NCBI RefSeq assembly: GCF_000735365.1
Contig: NZ_JMPL01000040.1
Span: forward strand, 1-33,481
DNA length: 33,481 bases
DNA from: Kluyvera ascorbata ATCC 33433
Lineage (GTDB): Bacteria > Pseudomonadota > Gammaproteobacteria > Enterobacterales > Enterobacteriaceae
Direction: 5' to 3'
In this document: one piece after another, positions 25,621-33,481 of the stretch
How the letters are laid out: every line of letters begins with the position of its first letter
Numbering within the stretch: position 1 is the stretch's first letter
The notes under the pieces: generated by a model
Database searches by the model: none
Told to the model about the DNA's origin: nothing
Seen by the model: the letters and a program-made list of their open reading frames with translations, nothing else
Made by a program: the position numbers and the translations under genes

Positions 25621-25658
25621 AAGAACGGCAACTAAACTTTGTTGTGTTGTCGACCTGT

Positions 25659-25717
25659 GCGACGCTTGCGTCGCCATCCGGCGTGTTTGCCGGTGGCGCT
25701 GTGCTTGCCCGGCAAAC
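25659..25717. repeat. REP/BIME-type palindromic repeats between fre and fadA
   Basis: Two adjoining palindromic units: GCGACG/CGTCGC (25659-25664 and 25669-25674), then GTTTGCCGG/CCGGCAAAC (25685-25693 and 25709-25717), with a GGCGC bulged interior typical of enterobacterial REP sequences. REPs commonly lie past the ends of convergent genes and bind integration host factor, gyrase or Pol I. Confidence 0.65.
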
Positions 25718-25732
25718 CATAACGGTATACTG

Positions 25733-25759
25733 CGCGCCCCGACTAACGGGGCGCGTTTT

Positions 25760-25761
<2 letters not shown>
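25733..25761 (+). terminator. Terminator for fre (plus strand)
   Basis: Nine-bp stem CGCGCCCCG/CGGGGCGCG (25733-25741 and 25747-25755), five-base loop, then TTTTTT. It stops fre transcription exactly as it reaches the end of fadA (stop at 25760). Confidence 0.9.
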
Positions 25762-26932
<1,171 letters not shown>

Positions 26933-29122
26933 TTAAGCCGTTTTCAGCTCACCAGCCGGACTGGCTGGCTCAACTGGAGGATAATACGCTTCGTTATGGC
27001 GCGCTTTGTCGCGCAGGCCGGCCGGGACTTCATACAACGGACCGAGGTGCTGATATTGCTGCGCCATATCAAGGTACTTCGCGCTGCCGAGCGTATCCAG
27101 CCAGCGGAACGCGCCGCCGTGGAATGGAGGGAAGCCCAGGCCGTAGACCAGCGCCATGTCGGCTTCTGCCGGGCTGGCGATAATGCCTTCTTCCAGGCAA
27201 CGCACCACTTCGTTGACCATTGGGATCATCATGCGGGCAATGATCTCGTCGTCGCTGAAGTCGCGCTTCGGCTGGCTAACGTCTGCCAGCAGGCTATCGA
27301 CCGCCGCGTCTTCTTCTTTCTTCGGTTTGCCTTTGCTGTCTTCTTTATAGCGCCAGAAGCCCAGGCCGTTTTTCTGGCCGTAGCGGCTGGCGTCGAACAA
27401 CGCATCGATAGCGTCGCGATAATCTTTCTGCATACGCTGAGGGAAACCGGCCGCCATCACCGCCTGCGCGTGGTGCGCGGTATCAATCCCGACCACGTCG
27501 AGCAGGTAGGCTGGGCCCATCGGCCAACCGAACTGTTTCTCCATGACCTTATCCACCTTGCGGAAGTCCGCGCCGTCGCGCAGCAACTGGCTGAAACCAG
27601 CAAAGTACGGGAACAGTACGCGGTTAACGAAAAAGCCAGGGCAGTCGTTGACCACGATAGGTGTTTTGCCCATCTGGCTCGCCCAGGCGACCACTTTCGC
27701 AATGGTGCTTTCTGAAGTTTTCTTACCGCGGATGATTTCAACCAGCGGCATACGGTGCACCGGGTTGAAGAAGTGCATGCCGCAGAAGTTTTCCGGGCGC
27801 TCCAGCGCATCGGCCAGTTCACCGATAGGAATGGTTGAGGTGTTAGAAGCCAGGACGGTATCCGGGCGCACTTTCTGCTCGGTTTCTGCCAGTACCGCTT
27901 TTTTCACCTTCGGGTTTTCCACGACGGCTTCAACGACCACATCAACGCGGTCGAAACCGGCATACTCCAGCGTCGGCTGAATAGTTGAAATCACGCTTGC
28001 CAGCTTCAGACCGTTGATTTTGCCGCGTTCAAGCTGCTTGTTGAGCAGTTTGCTGGCTTCGGTCATGCCGAGGGTCAGCGATTTTTCATTTATATCCTTC
28101 ATGATAACCGGCACGCCTTTCCAGGCAGACTGGTAAGCGATCCCACCGCCCATGATGCCTGCACCCAGTACGGCGGCATGTTTTGGCGGTTCGATGTGTT
28201 TGGTCAGTTTCTTCGCCTGACCTTTTACGTATTGGTCGTTGAGGAAAATACCGACCAGAGCACGGGCTTCATTAGAGTGGGCCAGTGGAACAAAACTTTT
28301 GTTTTCCAGATTGAGCGCTTCTTCGCGGCCAAAGCGCGCGGCGGCTTCAATCGTTTTCACCGCCGTGATTGGCGCGGGGTAGTGTTTACCCGCCGTCTGC
28401 ATCACCATCGATTTAGCAATAGAGAAACTCATGGTGGCTTCAATCTTGCTGAGCTTCAGCGGCTCAAGTTTCGGCTGACGCTTGGCTTTCCAGTCGAGGT
28501 CGCCGTTAATCGCCTGACGCAGTACCGCCAGCGCGCCATCGATTAGTTTTTCCTGCTTCACGACGCCGTCGACCAGGCCAATCTTCAGCGCTTGATCGGC
28601 ACCGACATCTTTACCGGCGGCGATGATTTCCAGCGCACTATCGGCACCCAGCAGACGCGGCATACGCACAGAGCCGCCAAAGCCCGGCATGATGCCCAGC
28701 TTGGTTTCCGGCAGACCGATACGCAGATCTGGCGTTGCCAGACGGTAGTCGGTGGCCAGCACGCATTCGCAGCCGCCGCCTAGCGCATAGCCGTTGACGG
28801 CAGAGATAGTTGGGACCGGCAAATCTTCCAGACGGTTGAAGACGCTGTTGGCGAAGTGCAGCCACTGGCTGAACTGTTCTTCTGGCACCAGGAACAGCGA
28901 AAGGAATTCGGTGATATCCGCGCCGACAATAAAGGCCGCCTTTTCAGAGCGAAGCAGCAGCCCCTTCAGCTCTTTTTGTTTTTCGAGGACGTCGAGCGCC
29001 TGCCCGAGGCTGGCTACGGTTGCGGTATCTAATTTGTTAACTGAGCCTGGGGCATCGAACACCAGTTCGGCAATGCCATCTTCTAGCCAGTTGAGGTACA
29101 GGGTGTCGCCTTTGTAGAGCAT
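26933..29122 (-). CDS. fadB: FadB, multifunctional fatty acid oxidation complex alpha subunit
   Basis: Alpha subunit with enoyl-CoA hydratase, isomerase and 3-hydroxyacyl-CoA dehydrogenase activities, complexed with FadA. The N-terminal crotonase domain (about 1-190) has [16 protein letters not shown] and [15 protein letters not shown] (Glu119 and Glu139). The NAD-binding loop is [13 protein letters not shown] (about 316-328), and the dehydrogenase His lies in [16 protein letters not shown]. It has 729 residues, as in E. coli. A longer frame begins 12 codons upstream; I chose [10 protein letters not shown] with GGAG eight bases before it. A FadR operator lies 26 bp upstream of the start, so it is expected to be induced by long-chain acyl-CoA. 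Confidence 0.97.
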   Translation of the reverse strand: MLYKGDTLYLNWLEDGIAELVFDAPGSVNKLDTATVASLGQALDVLEKQKELKGLLLRSEKAAFIVGADITEFLSLFLVPEEQFSQWLHFANSVFNRLEDLPVPTISAVNGYALGGGCECVLATDYRLATPDLRIGLPETKLGIMPGFGGSVRMPRLLGADSALEIIAAGKDVGADQALKIGLVDGVVKQEKLIDGALAVLRQAINGDLDWKAKRQPKLEPLKLSKIEATMSFSIAKSMVMQTAGKHYPAPITAVKTIEAAARFGREEALNLENKSFVPLAHSNEARALVGIFLNDQYVKGQAKKLTKHIEPPKHAAVLGAGIMGGGIAYQSAWKGVPVIMKDINEKSLTLGMTEASKLLNKQLERGKINGLKLASVISTIQPTLEYAGFDRVDVVVEAVVENPKVKKAVLAETEQKVRPDTVLASNTSTIPIGELADALERPENFCGMHFFNPVHRMPLVEIIRGKKTSESTIAKVVAWASQMGKTPIVVNDCPGFFVNRVLFPYFAGFSQLLRDGADFRKVDKVMEKQFGWPMGPAYLLDVVGIDTAHHAQAVMAAGFPQRMQKDYRDAIDALFDASRYGQKNGLGFWRYKEDSKGKPKKEEDAAVDSLLADVSQPKRDFSDDEIIARMMIPMVNEVVRCLEEGIIASPAEADMALVYGLGFPPFHGGAFRWLDTLGSAKYLDMAQQYQHLGPLYEVPAGLRDKARHNEAYYPPVEPASPAGELKTA

Positions 29123-29148
29123 GTCAGTCTCCTGAATCCAGCAAAGTG

Positions 29149-29165
29149 ATCTGGTCATACCAGAT
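29149..29165. promoter_or_regulatory. FadR operator of fadBA
   Basis: Near-perfect 17-bp palindrome ATCTGGTCATACCAGAT, matching the known fadB operator ATCTGGTACGACCAGAT of E. coli outside the spacer. It lies in the fadB leader and blocks transcription when long-chain acyl-CoA is absent. Confidence 0.85.
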
Positions 29166-29266
29166 AATCAGGAGTGTGTATTTTGTGTTAAATAAATGCA
29201 AACAAGACTTTAAATATTTGCTGGTCGGATCACGTCCGGCGGAAATCACGCAGGGTGGGAGAGGTG

Positions 29267-29275
29267 TGCTAATAT
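29267..29275 (+). promoter_or_regulatory. pepQ promoter, extended -10
   Basis: TGCTAATAT is an extended -10 (TG-N-TAATAT) 38 bp before the pepQ start. It lies opposite fadB in a 191-bp divergent region. Confidence 0.55.
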
Positions 29276-29313
29276 GCGGTGACTAAAGGGTAAAAAAATC
29301 AAAAGGGTAAATC

Positions 29314-30645
29314 ATGGAATCACTGGCCGCACTCTATAAAAATCATATTGTTACCTTACAAGAGCGAGCACGTAACGCACTCGACCGTTTCAAACTCGAT
29401 GCGCTGCTTATCCACTCTGGCGAGCTGATGAATGTTTTTCTGGATGACCACGCGTACCCGTTCAAGGTCAACCCGCAGTTCAAAGCATGGGTGCCGGTGA
29501 CTCAGGTGCCAAACTGCTGGCTGCTGGTGGACGGCGTTAATAAACCGAAGCTGTGGTTCTACCTGCCGGTTGATTACTGGCACAACGTCGAACCGCTGCC
29601 GACCTCGTTCTGGACAGAAGAGGTTGAAGTCATTGCGCTGCCAAAAGCGGACGGCATTGGCAGTCAGCTGCCCGCTGCACGTGGCAACATCGGCTATATT
29701 GGTCCGGTTCCGGAGCGTGCGCTGGGCTTGGGCATTGCTGCGAGCAACATCAACCCGAAAGGGGTGATTGACTACCTGCACTATTATCGCGCCTATAAGA
29801 CTGACTATGAGCTGGCGTGTATGCGTGAAGCGCAGAAGATGGCGGTCAACGGCCACCGTGCGGCAGAAGAAGCCTTCCGTTCCGGCATGAGCGAGTTTGA
29901 TATCAACCAGGCCTATCTGACGGCTACCGGTCATCGCGATACCGATGTGCCTTACGGCAACATCGTGGCGCTGAACGAGCATGCGTCGGTGCTGCACTAC
30001 ACCAAGCTGGATCACCGCGCACCGGCTGAAATCCGCAGCTTCCTGCTGGATGCTGGGGCGGAATATAACGGCTATGCCGCTGACCTTACCCGTACCTGGG
30101 CGGCACACAGCGACAATGAATTTGCTCAGCTGATTAAAGATGTGAACACTGAACAGCTGGCGCTGATTGCCACCATGAAGGCGGGCACCAGCTACGTGGA
30201 TTACCACATCCAGTTCCATCAGCGTATCGCCAAACTGCTGCGTAAGCATCAGATCGTGACCGATATGAGCGAAGAAGCGATGGTCGAAAATGACCTGACC
30301 GGACCGTTTATGCCGCACGGTATTGGCCACCCGCTGGGCCTGCAGGTGCATGACGTCGCTGGCTTTATGCAGGATGACACCGGCACGCATCTGGCAGCAC
30401 CGTCTAAGTATCCATACCTGCGCTGCACCCGCGTGCTGCAACCCGGCATGGTGCTGACCATCGAACCGGGCATCTACTTTATTGAGTCTCTGCTCGCGCC
30501 GTGGCGTGAAGGTCAGTTCAGCAAGCACTTCAACTGGCAGAAAATTGAAGCGCTGAAGCCGTTTGGCGGCATTCGTATTGAAGATAACGTGGTTATTCAC
30601 GAGAACAATATCGAAAATATGACGCGTGACCTGAAACTGGCGTAA
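29314..30645 (+). CDS. pepQ: PepQ, Xaa-Pro dipeptidase (prolidase)
   Basis: Manganese-dependent prolidase that hydrolyses dipeptides with C-terminal proline; the family also hydrolyses some organophosphates. It has 443 residues, as in E. coli. The pita-bread fold ligands are visible: Asp and Asp in [19 protein letters not shown] (about 246 and 257), His in [14 protein letters not shown] (about 339), Glu in [10 protein letters not shown] (about 384) and Glu in [10 protein letters not shown] (about 423). It diverges from fadB, and the final A of its stop is the first base of the yigZ start, so yigZ is translationally coupled. Confidence 0.97.
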   Translation: MESLAALYKNHIVTLQERARNALDRFKLDALLIHSGELMNVFLDDHAYPFKVNPQFKAWVPVTQVPNCWLLVDGVNKPKLWFYLPVDYWHNVEPLPTSFWTEEVEVIALPKADGIGSQLPAARGNIGYIGPVPERALGLGIAASNINPKGVIDYLHYYRAYKTDYELACMREAQKMAVNGHRAAEEAFRSGMSEFDINQAYLTATGHRDTDVPYGNIVALNEHASVLHYTKLDHRAPAEIRSFLLDAGAEYNGYAADLTRTWAAHSDNEFAQLIKDVNTEQLALIATMKAGTSYVDYHIQFHQRIAKLLRKHQIVTDMSEEAMVENDLTGPFMPHGIGHPLGLQVHDVAGFMQDDTGTHLAAPSKYPYLRCTRVLQPGMVLTIEPGIYFIESLLAPWREGQFSKHFNWQKIEALKPFGGIRIEDNVVIHENNIENMTRDLKLA

Positions 30646-31259
30646 TGGAAAGCTGGCGAATACCGGCCGAGCCGGTCACCTTCGTTGAAGAGATAAAGAA
30701 GAGTCGTTTCATCACCCTGTTGGCGCACACCGACGGGGTGGTGGCGGCGAAAGCGTTCGTTGAGTCTGTACGTGCCGAACATCCAGATGCCCGCCACCAC
30801 TGCGTGGCGTGGGTGGCGGGTCGACCGGATGATTCACAGCAGCTTGGCTTCTCTGATGATGGTGAACCGGCGGGTACGGCCGGTAAACCGATGCTCGCTC
30901 AGCTGATGGGCAGCGGTGTCGGTGAAATCACCGCCGTAGTGGTTCGCTACTACGGTGGTATCTTGTTAGGTACCGGTGGGTTGGTAAAAGCCTACGGCGG
31001 TGGCGTGCAGCAGGCGCTCAATCTGCTCACAACGCAGATCAAAACGCCGTTAACCGAATATACTCTGCTATGTGAATACGGACAGCTTGCGGGCATTGAG
31101 TCGCTGGTTGGGCAGTATGCCGGGCAGATTGTTGCCAGTGATTATCAGGCGTCGGTACAGCTCCGTATCGCGCTGCCGCAGGCAAAAGTGCATGATTTTT
31201 CCGCAAGACTGGCGGATTTTAGTCGTGGTTCATTGCAATTGTTGGCGATTGACGAATAA
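30645..31259 (+). CDS. yigZ: YigZ, IMPACT/UPF0029 family protein
   Basis: Two-domain protein with an IMPACT N-terminal (UPF0029) domain (about residues 15-125), recognisable from KKSRFITLLAHTDG, HHCVAWVAG, GFSDDGEPAGTAGKPM and VVRYYGGILLGTGGLVKAYGGG. The C-terminal domain (about 135-195, UPF0029/DUF1949) has a ferredoxin-like fold resembling elongation factor G domain IV. It has 204 residues, as in E. coli; its function is not established. It overlaps pepQ by one base (TAATG). Confidence 0.96.
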   Translation: MESWRIPAEPVTFVEEIKKSRFITLLAHTDGVVAAKAFVESVRAEHPDARHHCVAWVAGRPDDSQQLGFSDDGEPAGTAGKPMLAQLMGSGVGEITAVVVRYYGGILLGTGGLVKAYGGGVQQALNLLTTQIKTPLTEYTLLCEYGQLAGIESLVGQYAGQIVASDYQASVQLRIALPQAKVHDFSARLADFSRGSLQLLAIDE

Positions 31260-31302
31260 TCCCCCTCCTGACTTTTTTTGATTATCAAAGGACGCGCCGG
31301 AA

Positions 31303-32754
31303 ATGCATTTTCGTGCCATTACTCGAATTGTTGGACTTCTGGTCATCTTATTCTCGGGGACAATGATCCTCCCGGGATTGGTGGCTCTGATTTACCGCGA
31401 TGGCGCCGGGCGCGCATTTACTCAAACCTTTTTTGTCGCGCTGGTGATTGGTTCGCTGCTGTGGTGGCCGAACCGTCGGGAGAAGGGCGAACTGAAATCG
31501 CGCGAAGGCTTCCTGATTGTTGTTCTGTTCTGGACGGTGCTGGGCAGCGTGGGTGCGCTACCGTTTATCTTCTCTGAACAGCCGAACCTGACGGTCACCG
31601 ATGCGTTCTTTGAATCGTTCTCCGGTTTAACAACCACCGGGGCGACCACGCTGGTAGGGCTGGACTCGCTGCCCCACGCCATCCTTTTCTATCGACAAAT
31701 GCTGCAGTGGTTTGGCGGGATGGGGATCATTGTGCTGGCGGTGGCAATCCTGCCTATTCTTGGCGTAGGTGGGATGCAGCTATATAGAGCGGAAATGCCG
31801 GGGCCGCTGAAGGACAACAAGATGCGCCCGCGAATTGCCGAAACGGCGAAAACGCTGTGGCTCATTTACGTACTATTAACTGTGGCCTGTGCGCTGGCGC
31901 TGTGGTTTGCCGGGATGCCCGCGTTTGATGCGATTGGCCACAGCTTTGCGACTATTGCCATCGGCGGCTTCTCCACGCATGACGCCAGCGTTGGCTTCTT
32001 TAATAGTCCCACCATCAATACCATTATTGCTATCTTCCTGCTGATCTCCGGCTGTAACTACGGCCTGCACTTCTCTTTATTAAGTGGACGCAGCCTGAAG
32101 GTGTACTGGCGTGACCCGGAATTCCGCATGTTTATCGGGGTACAACTGACGCTGGTGATTATCTGCACCCTGGTGCTGTGGTTCCATGACATCTATAGCT
32201 CGGCGGTGACGACGCTTAACCAGGCGTTCTTCCAGGTGGTCTCGATGGCGACGACCGCGGGCTTTACTACCGACAGCATCGCGCGCTGGCCGCTGTTCCT
32301 GCCGGTTCTTCTTTTATGTTCGGCATTTATCGGTGGCTGTGCAGGTTCAACGGGTGGTGGTTTGAAGGTCATTCGTATCCTGCTGCTGTTCAAACAGGGG
32401 AACCGCGAGCTGAAACGCCTGGTTCACCCGAATGCGGTCTACAGCATTAAACTGGGTAACCGTGCGCTGCCGGAACGTATCCTTGAGGCGGTATGGGGAT
32501 TCTTCTCCGCCTACGCGCTGGTCTTTATTATTAGCATGCTGGCAATCATCGCGACCGGCGTGGATGACTTCTCTGCGTTTGCCTCTGTGGTGGCGACGTT
32601 GAACAACCTCGGCCCTGGGCTCGGCGTGGTGGCGGATAACTTTGCCAGCATGAATCCGGTGGCGAAGTGGATCCTGATTGCGAATATGCTGTTTGGTCGT
32701 CTTGAGGTCTTTACGCTGCTGGTGCTGTTTACCCCAACATTCTGGCGCGAATAA
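31303..32754 (+). CDS. trkH: TrkH, potassium uptake channel subunit
   Basis: Membrane channel subunit of the Trk low-affinity potassium uptake system, gated by cytoplasmic TrkA (not here). It has 483 residues, as in E. coli. Four pore repeats are indicated by selectivity-filter-like segments FSGLTTTGATTL (about 107), ATIAIGGFSTHD (about 220), VSMATTAGFTTD (about 315) and VVATLNNLGPGLG (about 430). The intramembrane-gate region includes GGCAGSTGGGLKVIRI. It lies 43 bp after yigZ, is followed 12 bp later by hemG and is probably co-transcribed with both. Confidence 0.97.
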   Translation: MHFRAITRIVGLLVILFSGTMILPGLVALIYRDGAGRAFTQTFFVALVIGSLLWWPNRREKGELKSREGFLIVVLFWTVLGSVGALPFIFSEQPNLTVTDAFFESFSGLTTTGATTLVGLDSLPHAILFYRQMLQWFGGMGIIVLAVAILPILGVGGMQLYRAEMPGPLKDNKMRPRIAETAKTLWLIYVLLTVACALALWFAGMPAFDAIGHSFATIAIGGFSTHDASVGFFNSPTINTIIAIFLLISGCNYGLHFSLLSGRSLKVYWRDPEFRMFIGVQLTLVIICTLVLWFHDIYSSAVTTLNQAFFQVVSMATTAGFTTDSIARWPLFLPVLLLCSAFIGGCAGSTGGGLKVIRILLLFKQGNRELKRLVHPNAVYSIKLGNRALPERILEAVWGFFSAYALVFIISMLAIIATGVDDFSAFASVVATLNNLGPGLGVVADNFASMNPVAKWILIANMLFGRLEVFTLLVLFTPTFWRE

Positions 32755-32766
32755 CAGGAGTCAGCG

Positions 32767-33300
32767 TTGAAAACATTAATGCTCTTTTCTACCCGTGATG
32801 GGCAGACGCGCGAAATTGCGGCCTATCTTTGCTCGCAGCTCAGTGAGTTGGGTGTGGATACCGCTATGGTGGACTTGAATCGTACGGAAAGTATTGATTG
32901 GCAGCTGTATGACCGGGTGGTGATTGGCGCTTCTATTCGTTACGGCCATTTCCATTCTGCGCTCGATCGTTTTGTTAAGAAGAACACGACGGCGCTGCAG
33001 GCGATTCCGAGCGCGTTCTTTGCGGTGAATCTGGTAGCACGCAAACCAGAGAAGCGTTCTCCGCAGACCAACGGCTATACACGTAAGTTCCTGCTGCGTT
33101 CACCATGGCAGCCAAACGCCTGCGCCGTGTTCGCTGGCGCGCTACGTTACCCTCGCTATCGCTGGTTTGACCGCTTTATGATTCGCCTCATTATGAAGAT
33201 GACCGGTGGGGAAACGGATACCAGTAAAGAAGTGGTGTATACCGACTGGGAGCAGGTGGCCGGATTTGCCAAAGAATTAGCGCAACTTTCGCCCAAATAG
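32767..33300 (+). CDS. hemG: HemG, menaquinone-dependent protoporphyrinogen IX oxidase
   Basis: Flavodoxin-like enzyme of the inner membrane that oxidises protoporphyrinogen IX to protoporphyrin IX in haem synthesis and passes electrons to quinones. The FMN phosphate loop is [12 protein letters not shown] (residues 7-18). The HemG-specific long insert with [17 protein letters not shown] precedes [17 protein letters not shown]. It is 177 residues (181 in E. coli). The start is TTG at 32767, with CAGGAG nine bases upstream; no ATG or GTG gives the conserved N terminus. It lies next to the quinone-related genes and before the rRNA operon, as in E. coli. Confidence 0.95.
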   Translation: MKTLMLFSTRDGQTREIAAYLCSQLSELGVDTAMVDLNRTESIDWQLYDRVVIGASIRYGHFHSALDRFVKKNTTALQAIPSAFFAVNLVARKPEKRSPQTNGYTRKFLLRSPWQPNACAVFAGALRYPRYRWFDRFMIRLIMKMTGGETDTSKEVVYTDWEQVAGFAKELAQLSPK

Positions 33301-33338
33301 GGCGCTAAATCGACGCATTGCCTGGAAAATGAGCGAAC

Positions 33339-33398
33339 GAAAAGTTTTTTAAGATTTATGCTTGCGGGATCTCAATTACTCCCTATAATGCGGCCCCA
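33339..33398 (+). promoter_or_regulatory. Ribosomal RNA operon promoter P1 (UP element, -35, -10, discriminator)
   Basis: AT-rich UP element (AAAAGTTTTTTAAGATTTA, 33339-33357), -35 TTGCGG (33362-33367), 16-bp spacer, -10 TATAAT (33384-33389) and a GC-rich discriminator (GCGGCCCC), with start near A33398. The 16-bp spacer and GC-rich discriminator are typical of rrn P1 promoters under ppGpp and initiating-NTP control. By position this is rrnA. Confidence 0.9.
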
Positions 33399-33481
33399 CT
33401 GAGACGGAACAACGGCAAACAAGCCGCCGGGTCAGCGAGGTTCTCCTGAGAACTTCGACAGAGAAAAGCGAAATTAAACGC
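33398..33481 (+). other. Ribosomal RNA operon leader (start only)
   Basis: After P1 the sequence CGGAACAACGGCAAAC... GCCGCCGGGTCAGCG...GTTCTCCTGAGAACTTCG follows the E. coli rrn leader closely. The window ends just before the expected P2 promoter, so 16S rRNA and boxA are outside. An inverted repeat GTTCTC/GAGAAC (33440-33453) is visible. Confidence 0.85.

Noticed and set aside
29221-29229. Second FadR site upstream of fadB
   Set aside because: CTGGTCGGA resembles half of the FadR consensus, but the other half does not match.
29356-30600. 414-codon open frame on the minus strand
   Set aside because: It lies wholly antisense to pepQ, shows no recognisable domain, and arises from codon bias of the real gene.

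Overview
The window is a conserved core-chromosome segment of an enterobacterium (Enterobacteriaceae, in the Escherichia/Enterobacter/Citrobacter/Klebsiella neighbourhood but not E. coli K-12). Gene order and nearly every protein length match the rarD-to-rrnA interval of E. coli: rarD(partial)-yigI-pldA-recQ-rhtC-[rpn]-rhtB-pldB-yigL-bioP-metR-metE-ysgA-udp-[CZB gene]-rmuC-ubiE-ubiJ-ubiB-tatABC-tatD-rfaH-ubiD-fre-fadA-fadB-pepQ-yigZ-trkH-hemG and then the start of a ribosomal RNA operon. Genus cannot be fixed from the sequence by eye. No tRNA, insertion sequence, prophage, CRISPR array or integrase was seen.

Layout. 1-8.5 kb: membrane and phospholipid genes (RarD, the YigI thioesterase, phospholipases PldA and PldB, threonine/homoserine exporters RhtC and RhtB) around the RecQ helicase. 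A non-K-12 gene for an Rpn-family PD-(D/E)XK nuclease lies between rhtC and rhtB. 8.5-13.7 kb: biotin importer BioP, then the divergent metR/metE pair with MetR and MetJ sites. 13.7-17 kb: udp with two CRP sites, an accessory stand-alone CZB zinc-binding gene with an AT-rich flank, and rmuC. 17-25.6 kb: quinone genes ubiE, ubiJ, ubiB, ubiD interleaved with the Tat translocase operon, tatD, rfaH and fre. 25.6-29.3 kb: fadBA with a FadR operator, divergent from pepQ. 29.3-33.5 kb: pepQ-yigZ-trkH-hemG, ending at rRNA promoter P1.

Points that stand out. (1) The rpn gene has an internal ribosome-binding site and ATG that would make a 53-residue C-terminal protein, the layout reported for Rpn intragenic toxin-antitoxin phage-defence loci. 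(2) metE carries an apparent one-base deletion in an A run near its 3' end; the frame then ends early and loses the C-terminal zinc-ligand cysteine. (3) Two full-length (127-bp) ERIC repeats sit in the leaders of metE and tatA, in opposite orientations. (4) A small CZB protein with the complete His/Cys/His/His zinc set is inserted between udp and rmuC. (5) A likely SgrS pairing site is kept at the 3' end of pldB upstream of yigL.
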